Source: Magicicada septendecula (lineage: Eukaryota; Arthropoda; Insecta; Hemiptera; Cicadidae). Taken from it: a stretch of 64,000 bases of DNA. The stretch is taken from the NCBI GenBank assembly GCA_034769895.1, contig CM068373.1:280705158-280769157 (forward strand), read 5' to 3'. The notes under the pieces were generated by a model that saw only the letters and a list, made by a program, of their open reading frames with translations, made no database searches and was not told the DNA's origin. The position numbers and the translations under genes were made by a program. Below, one piece after another: positions 37,395 through 48,344 of this stretch (within the stretch, counting starts at the first letter, position 1; each line of letters opens with the position of its first letter).

Positions 37395-38254
37395 GGCTGG
37401 GCAGCCACCAGAAGTGGAGCAGAGCGGAGTGGACTGAGCTTGTAAAATCAAAATGTTGTTCAATGAAAGGGCGGTCACCGAAAGCGGAGCTGAGCGGAGT
37501 GGAGTGAAGCGACGTCGCTCGGGTCAACTCCGGTCAGCTTTGCCTCGGCCGAGGTCTGGTTGGTAGCTGACCCTGCTTCCCCCACCACACCACCTTCCCA
37601 CTGACAACCATACTCGGTCGTTATTTTTGTAACTTAATAATTGATTTCTGTAAATTTATATTGTGTTGTAATTAATGTATATATAAACAATGTTTTTTTC
37701 AGACAATATATCTACTTCTTCAGGACAATGATTCTTGTTTTCACAATTTTTGTAACTTAATAATTGTTTTCTGTAAATTTTAATTGTTGTAATTAATATA
37801 TAAATAAACATTACCTTGAAACAAATTGCTAATTTCTCTTTTGGTCCAATCGCCTTCCGATAATTAGTAACACCTGGTGTTATATCATTATGAATAATAT
37901 CCAGAAGTTCGTTAAACTGGTCACATGACATTCTGAAATAATTTTTAAATTGATCAGCGGTCAAATCATCAAAAAGAGTGTGAATTTACTGCAGTCATTT
38001 CGTCTTCTCAGATAAAGACTTTCCCACTCTTTTTTGCGCTTAGTAGCTAACACAGTCCAAACATGATAACTGAATTCAGTGTCTGAATCATCAGATTCTG
38101 AATTAAGTATCGAATATTCCATCTGTTTGAAATTTAGCACGTCTGACATTGCCGAGGTTATAAACGCAACTCAACTACACTTCGCTTTCGGTTGCCGCCC
38201 CCTAAGTGACTCAGCTCAACTCCGCTTCACTCCGCATCTGGTGGCCACCTAGCC
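37395..38254 (-). mobile_element. Deleted PIF/Harbinger transposon
   Basis: Imperfect terminal inverted repeats begin GGCTGGGCAGCCACCAGAAG (left) and GGCTAGGTGGCCACCAGATG (right, minus strand) and continue with GCGGAGTG-type repeats for about 100 bases. The flanking trinucleotides are TTA and TCA, near the 3-bp TWA duplication of Harbingers. Between them is only the first part of a Harbinger transposase, so this is an internally deleted, non-autonomous copy. Confidence 0.8.
37656..38149 (-). pseudogene. Harbinger transposase, N-terminal part
   Basis: The minus strand starts MSDVLNFKQMEY (38149) and continues through WESLYLRRRND to the conserved helical stretch NYFRMSCDQFNELLDIIHND and GPKEKLAICFK (about 37820-37960). 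This matches the region upstream of the catalytic domain in HARBI1-like transposases. There is a frameshift between the two parts, and the catalytic DDE domain is absent, replaced by AT-rich sequence. It would not be active. Confidence 0.75.
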
Positions 38255-38257
38255 TCA

Positions 38258-38677
38258 GAATAGGCATACCCTTCAGGTATTTACAGATGGAACTGATGCA
38301 TAGGTGATAAGCAGCCATGGAACTTAACATTACACCAAGCAGTCTTCATAATGAAATGTTATAAATTACTATGGCTGACGATATGAATTTGTTGTTCAGG
38401 CATGTTTTTAGCCTTTCAAGACAAACTCGTGAGGTAAAATATCAGTAAATTACATCAGTTTACTGAAGATGAAATAGTAGGCAGTTTAAAAACATCAAAC
38501 ACTAAAATACGGTACTTCTAAAATCGGACAGATTACTGTTCAGGAAAACCTAATAAACATATGAAATTAGAAACCAGTATAGTACACATGTAATAAATTT
38601 AAGATAAAATAACTATAATTAAATAGAAAGGTGTGCGTGAGCGTGTGTGTGTGCTTGACCTATTTTTGATAATTATA
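38258..38677. other. AT-rich non-coding stretch
   Basis: Nothing is recognised between the Harbinger and the Tigger element; a short GT-repeat lies at 38638-38652. Confidence 0.5.
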
Positions 38678-40678
38678 CAGAAGAACTTGGCTAATTCGAA
38701 GCTGAAGGGACCAGTAAAAAATTCGAATTATCCAAAAATTCGAGTTAGGAAAGTTTTAATAAGGGTAGAAAAATCAAATCAAAAACCGAAATTCAGTAAA
38801 GCAATATGTTATTTTATTAAACAATTTCCTTATACACATGTATTACAAACGTATAAACACATTTCAGTACAAAATATAGCATTTACAGTTTTTTAAAAAA
38901 GCTAGAAACTTTTGATTGCATTTTGCAGTTAATACACTGAGTTGTAGTAAAACTCTTCAAGTTTATTAAGTGCTTGGAAAATAGCGTCACGTTCTGCCGT
39001 CCTTCAGCAAACCATCTCAAGTCTTGAATGTAATTTGATGCCTGTGAAGCCGTTGGAATCGGTATCTCTGGAAGTTCTAGCTGGTCCCCTTCTTCATCTG
39101 AAGATGCACCATCATTTCTTTTGTTCATAACATCAGCCACGATCTCCGCATCTGTCTGTTCACCGCACACCGCCAAGTCTTCATCCATGTTGACAAACTA
39201 TTCATAATGAATGCCTGCGTCATGTCCAACATCTTCCCAGTTATCCGCAGTGGGTACGACTTCTCTAGCAGCTTTATTCTCCTCTTCACCTTCAATGTGG
39301 CAGAAATCACCTTTACGAAAGCAATTAGCAATTGTTTTTTGTGTAACTTGGTCCCAAGCACTGTTGCACATGCGGGCAGCTTGAAGGATGTTAATCTTGA
39401 TAGTATTTTCGTGCACATCTAAATAAGCACCTGACAGAATGTTTTGGACCACAAACCATCTGTAAAAATGCTTAACATTTTTTATTACACCTTGGTCCAT
39501 AGGTTGAACTACTGAAGTCATGTTTGGGGGGGAAAACACAACCTTTACATTTTCCATCACAGGAATAGTGGTGTGCGCTGTACAGTTGTCAATAAACAAG
39601 ACAATTCTGTTTTGATTCCAAAATTTCCTGTTGATTTTCAAAAGCCATCTTTCAAAAATTTTACCCGTCATCGAAGCTTTATTGTTTGATTCACATATTC
39701 AGTTGGTTTTGTTTTTACATTTTTGAAACAACGTGGGTTGGCTGACTTCCCTATCATTAGCAAAGGCAGTTTTTCTGAGCCATCCATGTTTGTTCCGACT
39801 AAAAGTGTTATGTGCTCCTTGCTGTGGTTGTGGCCACTACAACTTTCTCCTTTAAAAGCAAGTGTTTTGTCGGGGGGGTGCATTTGAAGAATAAGCCCAT
39901 CTCGTCTACGTTAAAAATGTCTTTAGCGTCTCTATCAGAAATCATTTGCAACAAATCGTCTTCCATGAATTTGTAGCTTCAACGTCAACAGATCCACTTT
40001 CCCCACAAACAGTTTTGACATTTCAGATTTCTTTTTTTGTCCCTTTTCCACTTCCCAAATAACGGTAACTTTTTTGGCAAATGTCAGTGATTTGTATTGG
40101 GTCCGTGTTGGTTTTGAAAGGGCCATGATGAACACACAACACAATAAAACTGCACAATAAGCATCACTAAAACACACCATTCTGTATATACAGTACTGTA
40201 TAAAGAAAGGAACAGCATCTCACTACAGGACACAGCTCGCACAGTAGAAACTCAAAAAGACAACCCTTCCACGAATGCAGGCAGACTGAACTGAAAGCAA
40301 CAGTGAGGGTGGCTGACTGACGAGGCGTGGAACAAGGGACAATGGTGGACGGTACCGTTACACGAGCCAGTCACGTGTCATCGCGAGATACTGGTGCCAA
40401 TTCCATGAACTTGACACAAAGGGCAAGCGTCTGTTCACAAAGGGCAATGCCTGCTTGTTTGTTTCCAGTTGTGTCTCTATTGTTACGTGGTCTAGCCCAT
40501 ACTGCAGGCGATTTTTTGTAGTTTGACCAAAATTTTTATTTCAAATTAACCAAAAAAAGTTCGAATTACAGACGATGTTTTTGCACGGTTTTACATAGAA
40601 TATTCAAGGGACCACGGTAAAAGTTCGAATTATCCACGAATTCGAATTATGCACGTTCGAATTAGCCAAGTTCTACTG
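38678..40678 (-). mobile_element. pogo/Tigger DNA transposon (2001 bp)
   Basis: Terminal inverted repeats CAGAAGAACTTGGCTAATTC (left) and CAGTAGAACTTGGCTAATTC (right, minus strand) are flanked by TA on each side (38676-38677 and 40679-40680). CAG ends and TA duplication are pogo/Tigger features. The subterminal parts repeat the words AATTCGAA and AATTATCC. The inner region holds a broken DDE_1 transposase gene on the minus strand. Confidence 0.9.
38950..40122 (-). pseudogene. Tigger-type (CENP-B-like) transposase with internal deletion
   Basis: The likely start is the ATG at 40122 (MALSKPTRTQYKSLTFAKKV, the first DNA-binding helix-turn-helix). Most of the two HTH domains is then missing: 45 residues in, the sequence jumps to RDAKDIFNVDEMGLFFK, which holds the first catalytic Asp (about 39900). 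Further parts are HITLLVGTNMDGSEKLPL and VLFIDNCTAHT with the second Asp (about 39580), FSPPNMTSVVQPMDQGVIKN with the third (about 39510), and an acidic C-terminal tail (about 39100). Frameshifts separate several parts. Roughly 150 residues are lost compared with the usual 500. Confidence 0.85.
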
Positions 40679-40680
40679 TA

Positions 40681-41418
40681 TTTTTAACATGCAAGTTGAT
40701 TGTAGACATCTATTCACACAATATATGTTTTGTTGAAAAGTGGATAAATATATATACTAAACAATTGTTCCTCCATGTCTTGATTGAGGAATGTGAGTGC
40801 TTAGTTTTTACAAAAACCATTTGGCTTTGTCTGTCTATCTGTTTGCGATATGTCTCTTGATAACTTTAGAACACAACCGAGTTTTGCAAAACTTGGCATG
40901 TGTGTCCATAAATTTTCCCTACAGAATTCTATTGTTATTTAGTTTGGTCCATCAAAGGATATGTTGGTGGGAGGTCAAAATGTGTGGTGGTCAAAATTTT
41001 GAAAAGAGTATAGTCCACGTGGAGGTATAAAATTTAAAATAGAATTTTTTACCAAAATGTGAATTAAGCTAATTTTTAAAAATTTCCAAATTTTGATAAT
41101 GCAAAAAATGTATGTGGCATTCTAATTAAACAGAAATTTAACTGAAATCTGAATGTAGTGTTAAGTTTTGGAAATTGTCGTAAGTCAGATTGTGTTAAAT
41201 TTTTAGTATTTATTGAATGATTACTGTACAATTGTTACTTCAGTAAACAAAAATAATAGGATAATAATAATTTCTGTAATTTTTTTTGATAAATGAAAAC
41301 GTATTTAATATAAAAATTTATCCAATAATACACTGTGTGCAAACTGATGAAACTCCTGCATACTTTTCTTATGAGTGAGACATCTGCTTGAAAATAATAT
41401 TGTGTAAATATTTTTCAG
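40681..41418. other. Non-coding stretch before the zinc-finger exon, with a dispersed-repeat-like segment
   Basis: The part 40815-40905 (TTTGTCTGTCTATCTGTTTG, then GATATGTCTCTTGATAAC and AACTTGGCATG) resembles a motif seen widely in arthropod interspersed repeats; I cannot name the family. The rest is AT-rich and ends in a polypyrimidine tract with TTTTTCAG at 41412-41419. Confidence 0.4.
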
Positions 41419-41419
41419 T

Positions 41420-42276
41420 GCATGTCAAATGGAAACAGCATTGGAAATAAACACACTACTGAAGGAGATATTTGTTATACACTTTGTGAACGGAAAGATC
41501 ATAACTCAAGTTTACTGAAAGCTAATTATGATTCATCAGGAACGTACAGATGTGATAATTGTCACAAAAGCTTTAGAGACTTAAAAACGATGTCTCATCA
41601 TGAATTATTGTGTAGTGGTTTAAATTCATACCAGCCTGTCATTATCAGTAAGAATTATCAATGTGAAATATGTTCCAAATTTTTCTCAGAAAAGAGTAGC
41701 TTCTCAAATCATATGTCAGTTCACAGTGGAGTAAAGAATTATCAGTGTGAAGTCTGTTGCAAACTTTTCTCACGAAAGGGTAATTTGTTGGCTCATATGT
41801 TAATTCACAGTGGCATAAAGAATTATCAGTGTGAAATCTGTTGCAAACCTTTCTCACAAAAGGGTAATTTGTCCTCTCATATGTTAATTCACAGTGGTGT
41901 AAAGAATTATCAGTGTGAAATCTGTTGCAAACTATTCATTGATAAGTGTGGGTTGTCAAAACATATGTTACTTCATAGTGCAGTAAAGAATTATCAGTGT
42001 GGAGTCTGTTGCAAACTTTTCTCACGAAAGGATAATTTGTCGACTCATATGTTAATTCACAGTGGCGTAAAGAATTATCAGTGTGAAATCTGTTGCAAAC
42101 CTTTCTCACAAAAGGGTAATTTGTCCTCTCATATGTTAATTCACAGTAGAGTAAAGAATTATCAGTGTAAAGTCTGTTGCAAACTTTTCTCACAAAATAG
42201 TAATTTGTCGGCTCATATGTCCATTCACAGTGGTGTAAAGAATTATAAATGTGAAATATGTTACAAATTTTTCTGA
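41420..42276 (+). CDS. C2H2 zinc-finger array, possible last exon of a host gene
   Basis: An open stretch of 284 residues from ATG 41422. It is preceded by TATTTTTCAG, a good 3' splice site, so the true start may be an upstream exon. There is one atypical finger (CDNCHKSFRDLKTMSHHELLC), then seven regular C2H2 fingers of 28 residues such as CEICCKPFSQKGNLSSHMLIH, and half of an eighth before TGA at 42274. The linkers read HSGVKNYQCE instead of the usual TGEKPY. Fingers 3 and 6 are identical. C2H2 arrays bind DNA; the target is unknown. The array continues in frame after the TGA, so this may be a shortened form or a dying gene. Confidence 0.6.
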
Positions 42277-43139
42277 AGAAAAAGTAGCTTGTCAAATCAT
42301 ATGTTAAGGCACAATGGAGTAAAGAACTATCATTGTGAAATCTGTAGGAAAGTCTTCGGACTCGAGGGCGACTTGTTAAGACATACGTTAATTCACAGTG
42401 GAGTAAAGAATTATCAATGTGAAGTCTGTTGCAAACTCTGCTCTGATAAGGGTGGTTTGTCAAAACATATGTTACTTCATAGTGCAGTAAAGAATTATCA
42501 GTGTGGAGTCTGTTGCAAACTTTTCTCACGAAAGGGTAATTTGTCGACTCATATGTTAATTCACAGTGGTGTAAAGAATATCAGTGTGAAATCTGTTGCA
42601 AACTATTCATTGATAAGTGTGGGTTGTCAAAACATATGTTACTTCATAGTGCAGTAAAGAATTATCAGTGTGGAGTCTGTTGCAAACTTTTCTCACGAAA
42701 GAATAATTTGTCGACTCATATGTTAATTCAAAGTGGTGTAAAGAATTATCAGTGTGAAATCTGGTGCAAATTTTTCTCACAAAAGGCTAATTTGTCGGCT
42801 CATATGTTAATTCATAGTGGCATAAAGAATTATAAAGTGTGACATATGTTCCAAATTTTTCTCAACAAAAAGTAGTTTGTCAACTCATATGATGTCAATT
42901 CACAGTGGTGTATAGAACTATCAGTATGAAATCTGTGACAAACTTCTATCATTAGTATAGAAGTGAGGCAAAAAATTATCATTGTGAAATCTGTAATGAA
43001 GTGCTCATATAAACAAATCATTTGTCAAGTCATATCGTTTTTCACAGTCAAGTAAAGAATTATCACGTAAAATCTTTAAAAAACTGTTCTCTTCTGGTAG
43101 TAGTGTTAAGATTTAATTCATAGTGGAATTGAGAAATAT
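42277..43139 (+). pseudogene. Decaying continuation of the zinc-finger array
   Basis: After the TGA the same frame gives SSLSNHMLRH and three more good fingers. A single-base loss near 42580 shifts the frame, and two more fingers follow from 42624, one with CEIWCKFF in place of CEICCKFF. A further shift lies near 42836. Beyond 42900 the fingers are recognisable only in pieces (IHSGV, CEICNEVLI). Decay increases with distance, as in an array no longer under selection past the first stop. It ends where element H is inserted (43139/43140). Confidence 0.75.
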
Positions 43140-44237
43140 TGTAACTTTACAAATAAACACAAGAGAAGATACTTACCCCCGTTTACTGCGATCTTATTTC
43201 GACTTACCTTTAACAGAAAATTTCCAACACCATAAAGCCAGGGCCACCACTAAATTTTGAGGAGAAAATGTAGAAACCAATTACAATCTTCCCAAAGAAA
43301 TAATTTAGATAATTAATTAAAATCCCTTATATAAAAAAATCTCCAGGGTCATTTAGACGAGCTCTTGGTACAGAAGATAGGTTAAGGTAAAATGATGTAT
43401 TAATTACTCTAACACATGATTATGATAAACAATTTGATTTTATTGTATCAAAACACATTATTAATTTCTTTATAACTTTATATAAACTTATTGACTTCCC
43501 AATATTGTATCTTTTTACTAAATATGCAAATCAGTACTTAGTTCTCTTTCTCTTACCCCCCTTTTTTTCTCTCACATGCTCTCACTCTTTCTCTCTCTAT
43601 TTACCCCCTTTTTTTTATTGAGATCTTATTTTACTTCAATACTTTTGTTTGACAAATAAAATATAATTTGACATTAAATTTGAATTTATTCTGGCCAATA
43701 ATTTGTTTTATAATTATGTTGTACAGTTACTTAGCTTGCACGTAGTCCCAATCATTGCACCACCACTTGACGCTCACTTTAGATTCAACAAAATGTTCTG
43801 TTAGTACTTATTTACGTCTTCCAATACATTTTTCCAATGCCTTTCAAACTGGTTTCAAGCGGATTTCTACCCGTGTCCCGTCCTGGATGCTGAAAACTGT
43901 GTTTCACTTTTTCTCCCCACTTCGCTGATAGACTGACTGTGTCTTTGGAAACATGTGCCATTTGTATGATTCACTGGTTGACAACAACATCACTTGTTAC
44001 CTTATATGGCCATCAAATACCCCTACTTCATTAGCTACCTACAGCCGTTGAATATTGTGTCATAAGCCACGTGCCTTTTCTGTGATTCACTAGTTACGGA
44101 TTGAATTTATCACCATATGCCCCCTCCTTCTACACTTCTAACCAGATACATTTCTATGATTTTTATTATAAATTATACATTATTATAACATTGAAAATTA
44201 TTATAAAGGATGGTTTTACAAATTTTTCCCCGTTACA
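43140..44237 (-). repeat. 3' LTR of element H
   Basis: Minus strand TGTAACGGGG...AAAGTTACA, 1098 bp, with a TATA-type CCATATAAGG near 44000-44011. Confidence 0.9.
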
Positions 44238-44250
44238 AGACCCCCCCCCC

Positions 44251-44292
44251 CAATGAGAGGTTTTATGTACAATAACATAAAAACTCTCATTG
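44251..44292 (-). promoter_or_regulatory. PPT-adjacent hairpin of element H
   Basis: On the minus strand CAATGAGAGTTTTTATG pairs with CATAAAACCTCTCATTG over a loop of about 8 bases: 16 of 17 pairs. A run of 11 G then TCT leads into the LTR. The conserved TTGGGATC and AAGTCTAGT words lie at 44408-44442. Confidence 0.85.
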
Positions 44293-44455
44293 CCTAAACC
44301 TAGGAGGACCGGCGAGGATATGGCACCCTGGCCCCCTTGTTTCCTAATTAAAAGTTGGGTACTCACCCCCCCCCTAATCCGGTGGATGTGGCCACACCTG
44401 CATGACTTTACTAGACTTCCTACATCAGGATCCCAATACCATAAAGCCAGACAGG

Positions 44456-44472
44456 CAATTGGCGACCCTGCC
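44456..44472 (+). repeat. 17-base inverted copy of element H's primer-site region
   Basis: CAATTGGCGACCCTGCC here, on the plus strand, is identical to the minus-strand sequence spanning the LTR end and primer site at 47012-47028. In the element's RNA the two would be complementary, and the copy near the 3' end reads like a tRNA 3' end (GGCAGGGTCGCCA). Confidence 0.85.
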
Positions 44473-44559
44473 CTGATATGCTGGCCAGCACAGGTTCGCC
44501 TCCACAGGCCCTCCCAGATTCTGTAACAACCAAGTAAAAACATTAGCAAATGGTCTTTC

Positions 44560-45588
44560 ACTATTCCATATCCTTAACCGATTTGGGTTCCTCCTAGAAG
44601 TACTGATTTCCATTTACCAAAGGACTGATTTGTTATCTTAAATATTTTAATACACAAAGAATATATAACTCTTCAACAAGAGGTATCCTTATTGCTAACA
44701 TAATACACATGATTCAAACTAAATACCATATTGACATACATGAATATCTGTCCATATATCAAAGTACAATAGTAAATCATCTCAAGAACAAATTTTTTCT
44801 CATAATAATTCAAATGATCAATGAATAATTCTCAAATTCAATTATAAATTCAACTTTCTAATACTTCCAGTTTAATGATTCCAATTAAAAATTCCATTTG
44901 AATCTCAATTACCTCATTACCAACCATATTATAAATGTTTTATAACTACTCAAAAATACATCGTATTAAAATGACCATTACCAACATCACATTAACATAA
45001 CCATTTCAAATTTGAATTTGAATAAAAATTACAAACATTACCTAACTTTAGTTTTAATTTTCTATTGAATATTTCAATTGTCACATTATAGTTTTAACTC
45101 TGATTTTTCTATTCAACATTTTAATTATCAATTTTTTTATCATTTACAATTTATTACAAAATTCTGAAATAAAATTCTTTGAATTTATTACCAAAATTTA
45201 CATCTTAATTTTTTTCACACTCTTCAAATTTTCAAATGCACACCTTAAACAATTTAATTACATAATAAAATTTCAGTAATGTCTATAATTATTAATAATC
45301 AATTATCATTATTATAATAAACTCACTCAAAATTATAAACATTGAGTACACAAAATACAATGTACACACAACACAATGTATCCTCAGGTACCCTACCATA
45401 ACACTAACATAACCTAATGCACAATACATTTAACCCCATTATATATTTATATACAACCTACTTCACATAAAATGTCATTGTTCTCCCAAAATCATTATAT
45501 TATTAGGTCACGTTGTAACATCATTAAGCTCAAATAATTAAATGCCCATTAACAACATATGTTTAACCCCTATCATCAAAGATTAGTC
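44560..45588 (-). other. AT-rich spacer of element H
   Basis: AT-rich sequence without a supported frame in the position of pol; the shortest of the three related spacers. Confidence 0.55.
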
Positions 45589-46790
45589 TTATATTACCCA
45601 TACACATTTCATTTTGTTTAAATTCATTATATTACCTCTATCAATATAATCATCATTTAAACTCTTATATTCTACCACAATACCATAATAACCCACCAGA
45701 TTATTCCATATTATCATATCATATACCTTGTCGACATTATGTATAGTCAAGTCGCCCGTAGTATTATTTGTCACTATCAGGTAAGTTACAATATCATCAT
45801 CATCTACTGCTACACCAGTTATCCCAGTCTCATTACCAGGTAAGTCATCAATATCATCAACATTATCATCTACTGCTGCACTAATTACTTCACAATGTAA
45901 GTCAATTTTCTCACCCCTCTCAATATCTAAACTCTGCACTAACATTTCATAACCTCTATTAACTTTAAAAAAATCTCTATCTCTCTTTCTCCATCTCTTA
46001 TCACAATGCCTCTCACAACCCCCCTCTCACTCCATGCAAAGGGCATCACAAAATCACTAAAATACTTCCTGGCTTTACCAGGTACATCACAACAAAAACT
46101 TAAGGGACTATTTGGAGACACTATGTCTCCCACATAACCTCTGGAGGAACCTTTGTCCTCTGAAACCACATGTGGAGTCTTTACTCCACTTATACCACAG
46201 GGAAAATTTGCCCTCTGCCCTACATACTCACCTAACCTCTCTTCACGCTCTCTCTCAACCTCATTAACAACTACTACCCCATCACTCATTTCTACTCCTA
46301 CTAAACTCTCATCACTACCATTATTCGATATTTTATTCTCTGATACCACATTTTCAATTATCTCACCATTATTACTCGTCATATCATTATTATAGTTATC
46401 ACTATTATTTTCACTATCAGCATCACTTACCTTATTATCCCTTACCAGATTATTTTTATTCTCCTTAAATTTACCTGTATCTCTTTTCCACTCTTTCACT
46501 TTCTCAATCATTTTCTCGATAATATTATCACAACGTTTGATCATTTGTTTGTGTGACTCAATTACCTCATCAAAACGTTTATCAATCTGTTTTATTACAC
46601 TGGTATTCTCGCTCATTTTTTCATTTAGTTCATTGAAATTACTTACGAACTTAACATTTCGTTCTTTTATTTCATTAAATTTTACATTTTGTTGCTCTAA
46701 AATCAATTGTAACATATTCATCACCTCATTGTTAGTTTTACTACTTTCTTTTGTTGACACTGGGGTTGAATATGCCCCCGAGTCACTCAT
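45589..46790 (-). pseudogene. Coiled-coil Gag-like ORF region of element H
   Basis: Starts MSDSGAYSTPVSTKESS (STP motif), then a coiled coil (LNEKMSENTSVIKQIDKRFD and on), an Asn/Asp-rich acidic part, DESLVGVEMSDG, EREREERLGEYVGQ, and a C-terminal domain with DDIVTYLIVTNNTTGDLTIH that matches G's DFVTYLIVTNYTEGDRTIP. It ends near IRLIFDD, as in C and G. It is broken in about two places. The VTYLIVTN match between G and H and the shared GQRxNF and DNE/DES words with C support one protein family. Confidence 0.75.
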
Positions 46791-47005
46791 TATAACAGAG
46801 TTGGTTAACTAGTTTTGTTTTCTTTATCTTCTATCTTTTTCAAAAATAAAATTTTATAAAAAATTTTAATCACAATGTGTTATATCATAACCTCTAATCA
46901 TACACACTTCGTAACTTCTACGAATTATTCAAACAAATGCCATCAACCCAAAACCTATTTCTGTACCTCAAGTAGGCCTAACTTATATAAAAACATTTAT
47001 ATAAG

Positions 47006-47024
47006 CATCCTGGCAGGGTCGCCA
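47006..47024 (-). promoter_or_regulatory. Primer-binding site of element H
   Basis: On the minus strand TGGCGACCCTGCCAGGATG begins two bases after the LTR. The tRNA is not assigned; it differs from the sites of C and G. Confidence 0.7.
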
Positions 47025-47026
47025 AT

Positions 47027-48344
47027 TGTAACTTTACAAATAAACACAAGAGAAGATACTTACCCCCGTTTACTGCGATCTTATTTCAACTTACCTTTAA
47101 CAGAAAATTTCCAACACCATAAAGCTAGGGCCGCCACTAAATTTTGAGGAGAAAATGTAGAAACCAATTACAATCTTCCCAAAGAAATAATTTAGATAAT
47201 TAATTAAAATCCCTTATATAAAAAATCTCCAGGGTCATTTAGACGAGCTCTTGGTACAGAAGATAGGTTAAGGTAAAATGACGTATTAATTACTCTAACA
47301 CATGATTATGATAAACAATTTGATTTTATTGTATCAAAACATATTATTAATATCTTTATAACTTTATATAAACTTATTGACTTCCCAATATTGTATCTTA
47401 TTACTAAATATGCAAATCAGTACTTGGTTCTCTGTCTCTTATCCCCTTTTTTTTCTCTCAAACGCTCTCTCACTCTTTCTCTCTCTATTTACCCCCCTTT
47501 TTTATTGAGATCTCATTTTACTTCAATACTTTTGTTTGACAAATAAAATATAATTTGACATTAAATTTGAATTTATTCTGGCCAATTATTTGTTTTATAA
47601 TTATATTGTACAGTTACTTAGCTTGCACGTGGTCCCAACCGTTGCACCACCACTTGACACTCACTTTAGATTCAACAAAACGTTCTGTTAGTACTTATTT
47701 ACGTCTTCATGGTTCGACTACACTTTATTTTAACGATTTACTATTATTTGTTTGACATTTGTACACTTTTGTATAGAAATTCGGTAGGCGTAGGCTACTG
47801 TAATTGCTTTGGCCTACCGTAACTGCCCGCGGGCACTATCAGTACATGTGTCCCGTATGCTGGACAACGGAAGACTGGGGCGAGCCTAGCTGGCGTGGGT
47901 ACGCTAGTCCCGTTTTTCCAATGCCTTTCAAACTGGTTTCAAGCGGATTTCTACCCGCGTCCCGTCCTGGATGCTGAAAACTGTTTCACCTTTTCTCCCC
48001 ACTTCGCTGATAGACTGACTGTGTCTTTGGAAACACGTACCGTTTGTACGATTCACTGGTTGACAACAGCATCACTTGTTACCTTATATGGCCATCAAAT
48101 ACCCCTACTTCGTTAGCTACCTACAGCCGTTGAATATTGTGTTGTAAGCCACGTGCCTTTTCTGTGATTCACTAGTTACGGATTGAATTTATCACTATAT
48201 GCCCCCTCCTTCTACACTTCTAATGAAGTGTATTATTTACACTTCATAGATATGTTTCTATGATTTTTATTATAAATTATTATACATTATTATAGCATTG
48301 AAAATTATTATAAAGGACGGTTATACAAATTTTTCCCCGTTACA
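47027..48344 (-). repeat. 5' LTR of element H
   Basis: Minus strand TGTAACGGGG...AAAGTTACA, 1318 bp, with a TATA-type CCATATAAGG near 48082-48093. The stretch about 47720-47910, GC-richer, has no counterpart in the other LTR. Confidence 0.9.

Larger units (their letters stand above)
43140..48344 (-). mobile_element. Element H: complete coiled-coil-ORF-only LTR retrotransposon in the zinc-finger array
   Basis: Direct LTRs (43140-44237 and 47027-48344) and the exact duplication ATAT (43136-43139 and 48345-48348) define it. Minus-strand order: 5' LTR, primer site, coiled-coil ORF region (45589-46790), AT-rich spacer (about 44560-45588), GC-rich block with hairpin and polypurine tract, 3' LTR. 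It has no pol. The left LTR is about 220 bases shorter than the right one; the shared parts are close to identical. It is a fossil with about two breaks in its ORF. Removing it rejoins a zinc-finger linker, GIEKYQCG. Confidence 0.87.

Noticed and set aside
41936-42529. Long open frame on the minus strand opposite the zinc fingers
   Set aside because: It is the reverse of the repeated finger unit; a repeat free of stops in one antisense frame stays open along the whole array. No protein motif.
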